Origin: Antarctobacter heliothermus
Lineage (GTDB): Bacteria > Pseudomonadota > Alphaproteobacteria > Rhodobacterales > Rhodobacteraceae
Direction of reading: 5' to 3'
Assembly (NCBI RefSeq): GCF_002237555.1
Contig: NZ_CP022540.1
Coordinates: 3,415,001 to 3,479,000 of the forward strand
Length of the DNA: 64,000 bases
The position numbers and the translations under genes were made by a program. Positions 34,396 to 43,754 of this stretch are shown one piece after another; positions within the stretch are counted from its first letter, which is position 1, and each line of letters begins with the position of its first letter. The notes beneath the pieces are model-generated. The model was given only the letters and a program-made list of their open reading frames with translations, was not told where the DNA came from and did no database searches.

Positions 34396-35943
34396 ATGAG
34401 TAGACCAACGACTTTGCTGGATCGGTTTGACGGACGCCTTCTTGCCACCGGCATCAGCGTGCTTTTCGTTCCGTTCGCCTTTGGCGTCGTCTGGTTGTCG
34501 GGGCAAAGCTTGACCCCGCCGTTGTTGTTCGGGCTGCCTGTGTTGGCCGGCGCTGCGATGCTGGCGGGGCGCTTGCACGGGGCGGCAGGCGATGCCTTTA
34601 TCGCGTCCATCCTGATCGGGCAGGCGTGCCTGTTGACCGTGCAGTTTGCTGACCATCCGTGGCAAACCGATACCTATGTCATCTTTTTTGCTCTGTTGGC
34701 GATCATCTCAACCCTGCGGCGGGTGCGTGTGCTGATCTGGGCCTGTGCGATGACATCGGTCTTCCTGTTCGCGGCGGCGTTCTACTGGCCGACGCCGGGT
34801 CTGCCGATGACAGAAGGCGGCGCGGCACTGTTGCACGGCGGGTTGCACATGGTGCTTGTGGTGCTCGAAGGTGGGGTATTGGCAGTCGCGATATTGCAAC
34901 GGCGCAAAGCGCACGAACAGATCGAACAGGCCGCAGTTCGGCTAGAGACAGAGCGCCGCATGGCCGCAGATGCTCAGGCAGAGGCGGAAGCAGCACATCG
35001 CGTGTCGCAAGAGGTCATTCATGAGGTGCGCATTGCGCTGTCACGGCTGAGCGGGCGGGACATGACCTGCGCGATTGCCCGTGCCTTTCCTCCGACTTAT
35101 GAGATCATGCGCGAGGATTTCAACACCACTGTCGAAACCCTGCGCGACGCCTTTTTGAACGCCAATGATCTTGCCGGGACCTTCACGGCAGAGGCGCTGG
35201 TGTTGGCACAAGAGATGATCGACATGTCCGGCCAGTCCGATCAACAGGCAAAGCGTCTGGCTGAAATGACAGGCTCCGCCGCCAACCTTCTCGACAGGTT
35301 GGCCAAGACCGTGGATCAAGCCGGTCAGGCCGCCGCCGCAACCGAACAGGCGCGCACCAGCGCAGAGCGGATTGATGCCGTGACCACCCAGGCGGTGACC
35401 GCCATGCGCGGGATTGAGGACAGCTCACGCCAGATTTCCCGGATCGTCGATCTGATTGACGATGTGGCGTTCCAGACCAATCTTCTGGCGCTGAATGCCG
35501 GGGTTGAGGCGGCGCGCGCCGGGCAGTCGGGCAAGGGATTCGCCGTTGTCGCCACTGAGGTCCGACACCTTGCGCAAAGCACGTCGGAGGCGGCAGCAGG
35601 GATACGCAAGCTGATCACGCACAGCTCGCAGCAGGTCAAAACCGGCGCGGAGCTGGTGGATGCGGTTGGCCACAGTGTGGCGGAGATCCAGGAAAAAGTG
35701 ACACAAACGAGCGAGGTCACACATGCAATTTCGACCCGAAACACCGATTTGGTGGAGGCGCTACAGGGTTTGAACGCGGCTATATGTGACGCGGATCGCC
35801 AGTTTGGTGTGACCGTTGAAACGGGGCGTCACCTGGCGGCCCGGTCGCGGAAAATGACCCTCGCCTCCAAGAAACTGTCCTGCGATATTCAGGCCTTCAC
35901 CTTTACCGAGGACGATCTGCGGCGCGGCATGTCCGAGGCATGA
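34396..35943 (+). CDS. Membrane-bound methyl-accepting chemotaxis protein without a periplasmic sensor
   Basis: A 515-residue receptor. The N-terminus has several hydrophobic helices between residues 15 and 165, with no large periplasmic domain between two helices and no clear HAMP. A coiled coil ([23 protein letters not shown]) follows. The cytoplasmic tip [21 protein letters not shown]...[16 protein letters not shown] is diagnostic for MCPs and contacts CheA/CheW. The tip normally reads [20 protein letters not shown], so [20 protein letters not shown] differs slightly. The multi-helix N-terminus suggests sensing within the membrane. No che genes are adjacent. Confidence 0.85.
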   Translation: MSRPTTLLDRFDGRLLATGISVLFVPFAFGVVWLSGQSLTPPLLFGLPVLAGAAMLAGRLHGAAGDAFIASILIGQACLLTVQFADHPWQTDTYVIFFALLAIISTLRRVRVLIWACAMTSVFLFAAAFYWPTPGLPMTEGGAALLHGGLHMVLVVLEGGVLAVAILQRRKAHEQIEQAAVRLETERRMAADAQAEAEAAHRVSQEVIHEVRIALSRLSGRDMTCAIARAFPPTYEIMREDFNTTVETLRDAFLNANDLAGTFTAEALVLAQEMIDMSGQSDQQAKRLAEMTGSAANLLDRLAKTVDQAGQAAAATEQARTSAERIDAVTTQAVTAMRGIEDSSRQISRIVDLIDDVAFQTNLLALNAGVEAARAGQSGKGFAVVATEVRHLAQSTSEAAAGIRKLITHSSQQVKTGAELVDAVGHSVAEIQEKVTQTSEVTHAISTRNTDLVEALQGLNAAICDADRQFGVTVETGRHLAARSRKMTLASKKLSCDIQAFTFTEDDLRRGMSEA

Positions 35944-35961
35944 GGCCGCGAAACGGGCGGT

Positions 35962-37218
35962 TCAGTGACCGTCGGTTTCGGCCCGGCGCATGCCTGCCAT
36001 CATCGCGAGTCCGGCAATGGCAAAAACCAAAACACCCAGCGTCAACGGAATGGCCGTTCCATCGAACAACAATCCGACAGGGACCGCCAAGATCACCGCC
36101 GCCACGGTCGCGATGAAACCGATGATTGAGGCGGCCATACCCGCGATATGCCCCATAGGCTCCATCGCGATGGCGTTCAGGTTGCCGATGGTCAGGCCAA
36201 CCTGAAAAAAAGCGACGAACTGCCAGAAAAAGAACATGGCAAACAGGCCATCGCCTGCCAGTCCCGCCAGAATGGCCAAAAACATGACCGCGCTGACAAC
36301 GACCTGAACCGTCAGCATCACCGACACCAGCCGCCGCATTCCCATCCGTACCACCAGCATGGCATTGACCACGCTGCCAGAGGCTGACAACAGCGCGGTT
36401 ACCCCGAACCAGATCGGAAAACTGTCGGCGCGGTCGAACATGGTTTCATAGATCGGCTGAATGCTGGAAATCGTGGCGAACAACATTGCGAAGACAAGGC
36501 TCTGCACCGCGATGGACAAGCGCACCACCCGGTTGGCCAGCATCTCGCGCGCGGCCGACAGCAGGGCGGACGTGCTGAACGGACGACGGGCGGCACGCGG
36601 CAGTGTCTCTGGCAGGCGTACAAACAACCAGAGACTGACCACAGTTGCGAAGACCACAAAGGCCCAAAAGATCGCTGACCAACCGGCCAGCGCTATCAAA
36701 ACCGCGCCGATGCTGGGGGCCAGAGCAGGGACCAGCGTGAAAACGATCATGACAAAGGACATGATCTGCGCCATCTGCCGCCCGACAAACATATCGCGGA
36801 TGATCGCCATTACGACGACTCTTGGCCCCGCCGCGCCCAACCCCTGCACCAGTCGCGCGGCCAACAGCAGGCCCAGACTGTCGGCCTGCGCCGCCAGTCC
36901 GGCGGACACGATGTACAACCCACAGCCCGCCAGCACCACGGGTTTGCGTCCGAACGTGTCGGACAGCGGTCCGGTGAACAGCGTGCCCACCCCCATGCCC
37001 AACACAAAGATTGTGACCACAAGTTGCACTTGGTTCGGGGACTCGGGGCTCAATTCTGCGGCCATGGCGGGCAGCGCCGGCAACATGGCGTCGATCGAAA
37101 AAGCGATGGTTGCGATCAGCATCGCCATCAGCGCGATGAGTTCCACGCGACCCGGCATTGCAGCGGGTTCTGACGCGTCGGTCCGGGATGGTTTGGAGGC
37201 GTCGTGGGAAGAGTGCAT
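35962..37218 (-). CDS. Bcr/CflA-type MFS multidrug efflux pump
   Basis: A 418-residue transporter with 12 hydrophobic segments. The first half has IATIAFSIDAMLPALPAM in helix 1, then GPLSDTFGRKPVVLAG (loop 2-3 motif A) and RLVQGLGAAGPRVVVMAIIRDM (motif C region) of the drug:H+ antiporter-1 family. Bcr/CflA members export bicyclomycin, sulfonamides or cysteine. The assigned start is MHSSHDASK; a GTG 36 bases earlier is possible. It is monocistronic. The next genes (K+ channel, FrnE-like) lie upstream on the same strand. Confidence 0.85.
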   Translation of the reverse strand: MHSSHDASKPSRTDASEPAAMPGRVELIALMAMLIATIAFSIDAMLPALPAMAAELSPESPNQVQLVVTIFVLGMGVGTLFTGPLSDTFGRKPVVLAGCGLYIVSAGLAAQADSLGLLLAARLVQGLGAAGPRVVVMAIIRDMFVGRQMAQIMSFVMIVFTLVPALAPSIGAVLIALAGWSAIFWAFVVFATVVSLWLFVRLPETLPRAARRPFSTSALLSAAREMLANRVVRLSIAVQSLVFAMLFATISSIQPIYETMFDRADSFPIWFGVTALLSASGSVVNAMLVVRMGMRRLVSVMLTVQVVVSAVMFLAILAGLAGDGLFAMFFFWQFVAFFQVGLTIGNLNAIAMEPMGHIAGMAASIIGFIATVAAVILAVPVGLLFDGTAIPLTLGVLVFAIAGLAMMAGMRRAETDGH

Positions 37219-37275
37219 GGGGGACCTCGGGTGCTGGTCCGCGGCCCTTAACACGCCCCCCGCGAGAGGAACAGG

Positions 37276-37635
37276 TCAACCGGCGGTGTCGGGCGGGTCA
37301 TCTTTGTTTGCGGGATTGTGAGGATCTTTGTCTTGTCCAAGGCGAGCCACCAACCATTCGGTGTGCTCTTCGCGCTTGCGCATGGCAAACAGGCCGAATT
37401 GTTGGATCGCCACCGCAAAAATGCCTAGACCCAGCAGAATGAAAACGGTGGTCCCGATCTTGCCCGCCGCCGTCGCCGGCACCAGTTCGCCGTAGCCCAC
37501 GGTCGACAGGGTCACCACGGAAAAGAAATAAGAATCCAGCCAGCTCCAGCCTTCGACAAAGTGAAAGAACACGGTGCCCAACGCAACGATCAGCGCCATC
37601 GTCAGAAACAGGGTCAGAAGGCGCAGTCTGGTCAT
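37276..37635 (-). CDS. Two-helix potassium channel
   Basis: A 119-residue ion channel with helix 1 (LLTLFLTMALIVALGTVFFH), a pore loop with the selectivity filter TVGYGE (VVTLSTVGYGELVP) and helix 2 (TTVFILLGLGIFAVAIQQFGL). A soluble tail of about 40 charged residues (KREEHTEWLVARLGQDKD) ends the protein. This is the minimal KcsA/MthK-type subunit that assembles as a tetramer. There is no RCK domain, so gating must rely on voltage, pH or the tail. The ATG overlaps the stop of the FrnE-like gene by four bases, so the two are coupled. Confidence 0.85.
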   Translation of the reverse strand: MTRLRLLTLFLTMALIVALGTVFFHFVEGWSWLDSYFFSVVTLSTVGYGELVPATAAGKIGTTVFILLGLGIFAVAIQQFGLFAMRKREEHTEWLVARLGQDKDPHNPANKDDPPDTAG

Positions 37636-38276
37636 GCGGCGGGATTGGCCCCCGCGCGCAATTCGTCAATCACGCGGCGCCACAGTTCGGGCGGTTGCGC
37701 GCCGGGAACAGCGTGGCGTCCCGCGATGATGAAGGTGGGGACCGAATTGACCCCCATGCCCCGCGCCGCTGCATCCCGTTCTACGATTTCGCGCCGGTCT
37801 TCGTCGGAGGCCAACAGACGAAGGATCAGGCTCGCGTCCATGCCCTGTGCGTCGGCCACGTCAGCCAGAACCTCGGTGTCGCCGATGTCGCGCCCTTCGA
37901 CGAAATAGGCACGGAACAGGGCGGACACCACCGCCGTCTGACGCCCCTCGATCTCTGCCCAGTGGATCAGGCGATGGGCATTGACCGTGCTCGGCGTCTT
38001 TTCGATCGCGTCCAGATGCATGGGCAATCCGGCCTGTTCGGCCGCGCCGTGCACGGGCATATAGGCCTGAATGGCGCCGTCTTTGCCACCGAATTTCTGT
38101 TCCAGATAGTCGCGACGCCCCATCCCAGCGGCGGGCATGTCGGGGTTTAGCATGAATGGCAGCCAGCGGATCTGGAACGGATGGTCGGGGTAGTCCTGCA
38201 ACGCACGGTCAAGATGTGCCTTGCCGATATAGCACCACGGGCAGATGGGATCGGAAAAGATGTCGAGCTGGATCAT
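37632..38276 (-). CDS. FrnE-like DsbA-family oxidoreductase
   Basis: A 214-residue thioredoxin-fold protein with the active-site CPWC in DIFSDPICPWCYIGKAHL (Cys near residues 12 and 15), a helical insertion and a conserved cis-Pro near VNSVPTFIIAGRHAVPG (residue ~185). FrnE-type enzymes are cytoplasmic DsbA relatives that handle disulfides or polyketide-type isomerisations. There is no signal peptide, so it should be cytoplasmic. The stop overlaps the channel gene start. Confidence 0.85.
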   Translation of the reverse strand: MIQLDIFSDPICPWCYIGKAHLDRALQDYPDHPFQIRWLPFMLNPDMPAAGMGRRDYLEQKFGGKDGAIQAYMPVHGAAEQAGLPMHLDAIEKTPSTVNAHRLIHWAEIEGRQTAVVSALFRAYFVEGRDIGDTEVLADVADAQGMDASLILRLLASDEDRREIVERDAAARGMGVNSVPTFIIAGRHAVPGAQPPELWRRVIDELRAGANPAA

Positions 38277-38339
38277 GGGGACCTCTTATTTTCTTCCTAG
38301 ATGGCACGCGCGCCGCGCAAAGTCGACGTTTCGTCGTCC

Positions 38340-39860
38340 CTAGCCGATCACATGCGACCGGAGCCGGTTGCGCAAAAGCTTGCCATTCGGGTTACGGGGC
38401 AGGGCATCGACGCGGACAAAGTTGCGCGGACATTTGTAGCGCGCCAGCCGCGATGCGGCCTCTGCCTTCAATGCGTCCTCGTCCAGATCCTGTTCCGCAG
38501 TATAAAAGGCAACCACAAGACGCACGTCCTGTTTGATCGAAATATCCGTCACCGCCAGTTCGATCACGCCGGGCAGTCCCGCCAGCGCGGCCTCGACCTC
38601 TAGCGGAGAGACGCGGTAGCCGCCGGCGTTCATCATGTCGTCATCGCGGCCCAGATAGGTAACATGGCCGGCCGCGTCCATCGTGCCGCGATCTCCGGTC
38701 AGGAACCAGTCGCCGCTGAATTTCTCGGCCGTCGCCTCGGGCGCGCCAACATAACGCAACATCAGGCCCGGATCGGTGCGGGCCACCGCAATCACGCCTT
38801 CGGTGTTCAACGGCGCGGGCTGGCCGTCGTGGTCAAGAATGGCCACCCGCCGCCCGGGTTGCGGTCGGCCAAGGGTGCCTGTGACGGCGGGCACACCGGG
38901 TGCGGCAGAAATGAAGGTCGAACATTCCGACATGCCGTAGGCTTCAAAAATCTCAGTGCCGGTCGCCTTGCGCCAGCCGTCGCGCAGCGCGCTGGACAGT
39001 TTTTCGCCCGCCGCCAGCCCGTGCCGCAGGGCGGGCATCGGCGGAATCGGGAATTTCAGCATCTGCCGGTAGACCCCCGGCGCGGCGGCAAAAATTGTCG
39101 CCTCGTACCGTTTCATCAGCAAGGCCAGTTGTGCCGGATCGCTGCCAGAATCGGGGATCAACGCTGTGGCGCCCTGTGTCCAAGGGTCCATCAGTCCGGT
39201 GCCCAGAGTGTATGTCCAGTTAAAGGCCCCCGCGTGCAACAGACGGTCCTCAGGCCCCAGCCCGTACCAGCCGTCCATCATCATCTGCCGGGACCAGATC
39301 GCGCGGTGGGCATGGCCAACCGCGCGCGGTGTCCCGGAGGTGCCAGAGGTGTAGATGATATAGGCCAGCCGCTCTGGATCGCCCAAGGCGTAGTCGGCGG
39401 GCGGCAGATCGTGCCATGCCTCATAGGTGTCCGGTCCGAACACCGGCAGGTCCGTGTCCGGGCATGGGACGTTTTCGGCACGAAGAATGGCCTTTGGTGC
39501 AAGATGGTCGATGATCTTGGTCACTTCCGGCACAGTCAGCTGTGACGAGGTCGGAACCGGCACGATGCCTGCCGCGATGGCGCCAAGGTAGGCAATCGGA
39601 AAATCGACGGTATTGCCCAGCCGCATCAGCAGGATGTCACCCGGTGTCAGGCCCGCGCGCAACAACCCCGTGGCCGTTCCGCGCACCGCCGCCGTCAAGC
39701 GGGCGTAGGACCAGCGTTGCGCGCCGGTTGGCCGAACCACCGCCAGCGCGATCTTGTCGGGCACGGCAGTACCGGCCGCCAGCACATGGGCGGCCAGGTT
39801 GAAGTTGGGCGGGCAGGGCGCAAAGGCCCCCTCATCATAAAGCGATACGGTCATGGACAT
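38340..39860 (-). CDS. AMP-forming acyl-CoA synthetase (benzoate-CoA ligase-like)
   Basis: A 506-residue ANL-superfamily ligase that activates a carboxylic acid with ATP and joins it to CoA. Motifs: YIIYTSGTSGTPRAVGHAH (P-loop), EIFEAYGMSECSTFI, FLTGDRGTMDAAGHVTYLGRDDDMMNAGGYRVSPLEVE and the C-terminal Lys in NPNGKLLRNRL. The sequence looks like benzoate/aromatic-type ligases rather than acetyl-CoA synthetase; the substrate is unknown. The start MSMTVSLYDEG is used; upstream ATGs would add unrelated residues overlapping the regulator's region. A divergent XRE-cupin regulator 82 bases away probably controls it. Confidence 0.85.
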   Translation of the reverse strand: MSMTVSLYDEGAFAPCPPNFNLAAHVLAAGTAVPDKIALAVVRPTGAQRWSYARLTAAVRGTATGLLRAGLTPGDILLMRLGNTVDFPIAYLGAIAAGIVPVPTSSQLTVPEVTKIIDHLAPKAILRAENVPCPDTDLPVFGPDTYEAWHDLPPADYALGDPERLAYIIYTSGTSGTPRAVGHAHRAIWSRQMMMDGWYGLGPEDRLLHAGAFNWTYTLGTGLMDPWTQGATALIPDSGSDPAQLALLMKRYEATIFAAAPGVYRQMLKFPIPPMPALRHGLAAGEKLSSALRDGWRKATGTEIFEAYGMSECSTFISAAPGVPAVTGTLGRPQPGRRVAILDHDGQPAPLNTEGVIAVARTDPGLMLRYVGAPEATAEKFSGDWFLTGDRGTMDAAGHVTYLGRDDDMMNAGGYRVSPLEVEAALAGLPGVIELAVTDISIKQDVRLVVAFYTAEQDLDEDALKAEAASRLARYKCPRNFVRVDALPRNPNGKLLRNRLRSHVIG

Positions 39861-39942
39861 GACGCTTCGCGTAGCCCGCAATGCGCCCGCCTGCAAGGGG
39901 CGCGCTTGCAACACTGCGGGCACCGTCCTATAGCACCTGATT

Positions 39943-40563
39943 ATGTCGCGAGATCCCAAATCCCTGATCCGCATCGCCCGCGAGTCCGGCGACGCGCCCC
40001 AGCCAGAGCCTCTGGACCTTGGCCACCGCGTGCGCGAGTTGCGCAAAGAGCGCAACTGGACACTGGAACAGGCCGCGCGTCAGGCGGGTTTGGCCCGATC
40101 GACCCTGTCCAAGATCGAGAACGGACAGATGTCGCCGACCTATGACGCGTTGAAGAAACTCGCCGTCGGGCTGGAGATCTCTGTGCCGCAGTTGTTCACT
40201 CAACCGCAGCAGGAAAAGGTCAATGGCCGGATGGCCGTGACCCGGTCGGACGCAGGGCAGAGCCATGCCACCGCGACCTACGAACACGAACTGCTGGCCG
40301 AAAGCCTGACGCGCAAAAAGATGCTGCCGTACCGCGCGCGTGTCCGCGCCCGCAGCATGGAAGAATTCGATGGCTGGGTGCGCCACGACGGAGAGGAATT
40401 TCTTTATGTCCTGACCGGCGTTGTCCGGCTGTACACGGAATTCTACGAAGCTATTGAGATGAAACGAGGCGACAGTGCCTATTATGACGCGACCATGGGG
40501 CACAACGTCGTGTCGGTGTCGCCCGAGGATGCGAGTATCCTCTGGGTGACATCGCTGGGCTGA
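39943..40563 (+). CDS. XRE-family regulator with C-terminal cupin domain
   Basis: A 206-residue transcription factor: N-terminal HTH_XRE (GHRVRELRKERNWTLEQAARQ, ...ARSTLSKIENGQMSPTYDALKKLA, residues 27-75) and a cupin (FDGWVRHDGEEFLYVLTGVV, GDSAYYDATMGHNVVS, residues 135-200). Such regulators, e.g. PuuR-like, bind small ligands in the cupin and often control the divergent catabolic gene. The spacing to the acyl-CoA synthetase is 82 bases and fits that model; the ligand is unknown. The start ATG has little ribosome binding sequence. Confidence 0.85.
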   Translation: MSRDPKSLIRIARESGDAPQPEPLDLGHRVRELRKERNWTLEQAARQAGLARSTLSKIENGQMSPTYDALKKLAVGLEISVPQLFTQPQQEKVNGRMAVTRSDAGQSHATATYEHELLAESLTRKKMLPYRARVRARSMEEFDGWVRHDGEEFLYVLTGVVRLYTEFYEAIEMKRGDSAYYDATMGHNVVSVSPEDASILWVTSLG

Positions 40564-40582
40564 CCTGTTCTTGTCTGGGCCG

Positions 40583-40816
40583 TTACTGGCTGGCCAGTTC
40601 GGTCGCCCTCCGCGCCAGATCCTCACGGTGCATGAAATCCTGCAACGCGTCACGGGCCTCTTCGACGGTCAGTTCATGCATGTCGGCGATGTGACGGGTC
40701 AGCGCGCGACTGTCGCGTGGTGGGTCCGCCAGACGACTGCGGTCCAGCGCGGGAAACCAGGTTTGCAATTTGCCAACCGTGTGGTCCCAGTTTGCCGAAA
40801 GCTCATGCCAGTTCAT
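40583..40816 (-). CDS. Small CsbD-like protein
   Basis: A 77-residue cytoplasmic protein beginning MNWHELSANWDHTVGKLQTWF, which resembles the start of CsbD-like stress proteins (MNWdxixGNWkqxkGkvk). The rest is helical and acidic (LTRHIADMHELTVEEARDALQ). I choose this ATG because AAGGAGCG lies 7 bases upstream. CsbD-like proteins are general-stress induced but unassigned biochemically. It converges with the XRE-cupin gene, 19 bases apart. Annotation as a hypothetical protein would be equally fair. Confidence 0.6.
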   Translation of the reverse strand: MNWHELSANWDHTVGKLQTWFPALDRSRLADPPRDSRALTRHIADMHELTVEEARDALQDFMHREDLARRATELASQ

Positions 40817-40979
40817 GTCAGGCGCTCCTTCATGTCCGCCGACTCTGAAATGTATCTTTTTTGTTAAAGTCGAAAAAGGGGCAAGCGGTCGCATGTCGTA
40901 CGACCAAGGGCCTATTGACCGGACATCGCAGTCACCGTTGCGCCGCAGCCCCTGACAGGCGGCGACGCAACAGGGCAGA

Positions 40980-42272
40980 TCAGCGTTCCGGCAGCAGCCC
41001 GCGCGGGCTGAACCGCAATACCATCAACAGGATCACCCCCATGGTCAGCAGGCGCATGTGCTGCACGCTGTTCAGAAGATGCGCCTTGAGGTTGGAATCG
41101 TCGGGCATCCAGCTTGTGACCCAGGTCATAAAGCCGGGGCCAAGCGTTTCGACCTGCACCCAGAGGAACCAGATCAGGAAACCGCCCAGCACCGCGCCCA
41201 GATTGTTGCCCGATCCACCGACAATCACCATCACCCAGATCAGGAAGGTATAACGCAGCGGTTGATACGACGTCGGGATCAACTGCCCGTCCAGCGTGGT
41301 CATCATCGCGCCCGCAATCCCGCAGATGGCAGAGCCAAGGATAAAGACCTGAAGGTGGCGATAGGTGACGTCCTTGCCCATGGCGCGCGATGAGGTTTCA
41401 TTGTCACGAATGGCCCGCATCATCCGGCCCCAGGGCGAGTTCAGCGCCAGTTGCGCCAGCACCAGCAGGATCACCAGCACAACGGCGAACATCAGCCCGT
41501 AACTGATCTTGATATACAGCGTCGAGGCGGCGGTGGCATCCAAACCAAAGCCCGCCGCACGTTCCACAAAGGCGGGATCGTTTTGCAATTCAATGGCATC
41601 GGGCACCGGGCGGGGCAGGCCTGAGACGTTCTTGACGCCGCGTGTCAGCCATTCCTCGTTTTTCATGATGGCAATGATGATTTCGGCGATACCCAGAGTC
41701 GCAATGGCCAGATAGTCCGACCGCAGTCCCAGCGCCGTCTTGCCGATGATCCATGCGGCCCCCGCGGCCAGCAATCCGCCGACCATCCATGCGATGACCA
41801 CTGGCAGGCCCAACCCGCCGAGAAAGCCGGTCCCGGCGGGGTTCACCGCCTCGATGGCGTCCACGGCAGGGTCACGGACCATGCGGTACAGGACAAATCC
41901 CGCGATCAGCAGCGCCGCTGCCAGATAACGGTTCTTGGTCTTTTTCCACGCAAAAAAGGTGACGATGATGGTGCCCGCACCAAGGATCAGCGCAAACAGT
42001 GCCCGCACGCCCCCTGCGGCCCAGGCCTCTTGCACCGGATCGACGGAGGTCAGCACCACGGCCATGCCGCCAAGGGCGACAAACCCCATGACACCGACAT
42101 TGAACAGCCCGGCGATGCCCCATTGCAGGTTCACCCCCAGCGCCATGATGGCACTAATCAGGCCCATGTTCAGGATCACCAGCGCAAGGTCCCAGCTTTG
42201 GAACATGCCTGTGCCGATGATCAGTAGGGCCACAAGGCCAAACAGCGCGGCGGTTCGGATCTGGTTGCTCAT
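40980..42272 (-). CDS. livM: Branched-chain amino-acid-type ABC permease (LivM)
   Basis: A 430-residue permease with about ten hydrophobic helices, including GVNLQWGIAGLFNVGVMGFVALGGM near residue 48 and RAIRDNETSSRAMGKDVTYRHLQVFILGSAICGIAG near residue 290, which is the LivM hallmark. It pairs with LivH to form the membrane channel for hydrophobic amino acids. The extended length (LivM is usually 300-340) comes from an insertion between helices 3 and 5. It overlaps livH by four bases (ATGA) and is the last gene of the unit. Confidence 0.9.
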   Translation of the reverse strand: MSNQIRTAALFGLVALLIIGTGMFQSWDLALVILNMGLISAIMALGVNLQWGIAGLFNVGVMGFVALGGMAVVLTSVDPVQEAWAAGGVRALFALILGAGTIIVTFFAWKKTKNRYLAAALLIAGFVLYRMVRDPAVDAIEAVNPAGTGFLGGLGLPVVIAWMVGGLLAAGAAWIIGKTALGLRSDYLAIATLGIAEIIIAIMKNEEWLTRGVKNVSGLPRPVPDAIELQNDPAFVERAAGFGLDATAASTLYIKISYGLMFAVVLVILLVLAQLALNSPWGRMMRAIRDNETSSRAMGKDVTYRHLQVFILGSAICGIAGAMMTTLDGQLIPTSYQPLRYTFLIWVMVIVGGSGNNLGAVLGGFLIWFLWVQVETLGPGFMTWVTSWMPDDSNLKAHLLNSVQHMRLLTMGVILLMVLRFSPRGLLPER

Positions 42273-43279
42273 ACCGACTTCCCCTTGAACAGGCCCGTGG
42301 GCTTGAACAACAGCACCACCACGAGGATCATAAAGCTGACTGCGAATTTGTATTCCGTGGCCATGAGTTGCACCAGGCCGGACGGCTCCAGCGCGTCAGG
42401 CATCAGATAGACCAGCACCTTTTTCCAGGCATAGGTGATTGTCACCTCTGAGAAGGCGATGACAAAGCCACCGGCAATGGCCCCAAGGGGCGAGCCAAGC
42501 CCGCCGACGATGGCGGCGGCAAAGATTGGCAGCAACAACTGGAAGTAGGTGAAGGGTTTGTACGACTTGTCGAGCCCGTAGAGCGTGCCAGCAATCGTGA
42601 CCAGCGCCGCCACGATCAGCCACGTCACCATGACCACCCGTTCCGGGTTGATCCCCGAAAGCAGCGCCAGATCCTCATTGTCGGAATAGGCGCGCATGGA
42701 TTTTCCGGTGCGGGTCTTGTTGAGGAACCAGAACAGCGCGATCACCACGATGATTGCGGTGATCACCGTCAGACCCTGCGTCGTCTTGATGCCCAATCCC
42801 TCATCGAGGCCGGTCATTTCCTTGAATTCGCGGACGTTTATGATGAACCGCTCGCCATCGGCGAACCTTTGGTCATCGGTGCCAAGGATAAAGCGCGTCA
42901 GCCCGTTGTAGATAAACATCACCCCGATGGAGACGATCACAAAGACCACCGGCTTGGCCTTTTGGCCGCGGTAGAAACGATAGATGCCACGATCGGTGAT
43001 CAGCATCAGGGCGGCGGTCCCGGCGATGCCGAAGGGGATCGCCAGCAGCGCCGTCGGCAATGGCCCCAGATTGATGCCCCACGACTGGAACAGCCATGTG
43101 AACAGGATCACAACCATCGTGCCAAAGGCCATGGTGTCGCCGTGCGCAAAGTTGGAAAAGCGCAGGATACCATAGATCAGCGTCACCCCCAGCGCCCCAA
43201 GCGCCAACTGGCTGCCATAGGTCATCGCCGGGATGAGAACGAAGTTGGATAGCGCCACGATGGCGTTGATAAAGTCCAT
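42269..43279 (-). CDS. livH: Branched-chain amino-acid-type ABC permease (LivH)
   Basis: A 336-residue permease with the LivH signature LGVTLIYGILRFSNFAHGDTMAFG near the N-terminus and GLGSPLGAIAGGFVIAFSE at about residue 268. Six to eight hydrophobic helices are visible. With LivM it forms the transmembrane part of the high-affinity transporter. There is an 88-base gap to the lipoprotein gene upstream, so the order in the transcript is ATPases, two small exported proteins, LivH, LivM. Confidence 0.92.
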   Translation of the reverse strand: MDFINAIVALSNFVLIPAMTYGSQLALGALGVTLIYGILRFSNFAHGDTMAFGTMVVILFTWLFQSWGINLGPLPTALLAIPFGIAGTAALMLITDRGIYRFYRGQKAKPVVFVIVSIGVMFIYNGLTRFILGTDDQRFADGERFIINVREFKEMTGLDEGLGIKTTQGLTVITAIIVVIALFWFLNKTRTGKSMRAYSDNEDLALLSGINPERVVMVTWLIVAALVTIAGTLYGLDKSYKPFTYFQLLLPIFAAAIVGGLGSPLGAIAGGFVIAFSEVTITYAWKKVLVYLMPDALEPSGLVQLMATEYKFAVSFMILVVVLLFKPTGLFKGKSV

Positions 43280-43367
43280 CAGGTGTTGCCCTCGTTGGTC
43301 GGCCGCGCGGTTGTTCCGGCGGCTCTTGTTGTGTGTGTGTCGGTCATGCGCCCAGTCATTTGAACAG

Positions 43368-43754
43368 TCACTCTGTGACCACGCAGGCGCCGTGATAAGT
43401 CACCACCATCAGTGGTTCGGCGAATTGAACGCTCAGTTTGGCGATGCCTTCCGGTGTCTGGCTCAGCAGATAGCTGCCGTGCGTGTCGGAGGCATTGATC
43501 ACCAGCAGTCCGTTGATGACCCGCGCAGTGCCATTGGCGGGGCCGGTGCCCAGATCCAGCACGACGTCGCCGGGCATCTGTTGTGGCAGGTCGACGTCGT
43601 GTCCGAACTGGGCAAAGGTGCAGGCCTCTTCTTCGAGGCATTCGACGGTGTAGCTGCACGACATCAGCGCGGCACCCTGTTCCTCGATGATGTCGGCAGA
43701 GGCGGCCGCCGCGCATCCTGTCAGGCCAAGGGCCAGAATCCGTTTTCGCATCAT
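43368..43754 (-). CDS. Small lipoprotein inside the liv operon
   Basis: A 128-residue protein starting MMRKRILALGLTGCAAAASA; GLTGC is a lipobox with Cys14, so it should be a lipidated periplasmic protein. The body has several cysteines (SCSYTVECLEEEACTF), likely disulfide-linked, then a beta-rich stretch (TARVINGLLVINASDTHGSYL). I recognise no domain. ATGATG follows GGAGACCGG, and either ATG may be used. It overlaps the stop of the preceding small gene (43751) by four bases and lies between livF and livH. Confidence 0.65.
   Translation of the reverse strand: MMRKRILALGLTGCAAAASADIIEEQGAALMSCSYTVECLEEEACTFAQFGHDVDLPQQMPGDVVLDLGTGPANGTARVINGLLVINASDTHGSYLLSQTPEGIAKLSVQFAEPLMVVTYHGACVVTE

Noticed and set aside
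40893..40955. 20-codon frame MSYDQGPIDRTSQ... between the CsbD-like gene and livM
   Set aside because: Too short, with no strong ribosome binding site and no conserved motif visible.
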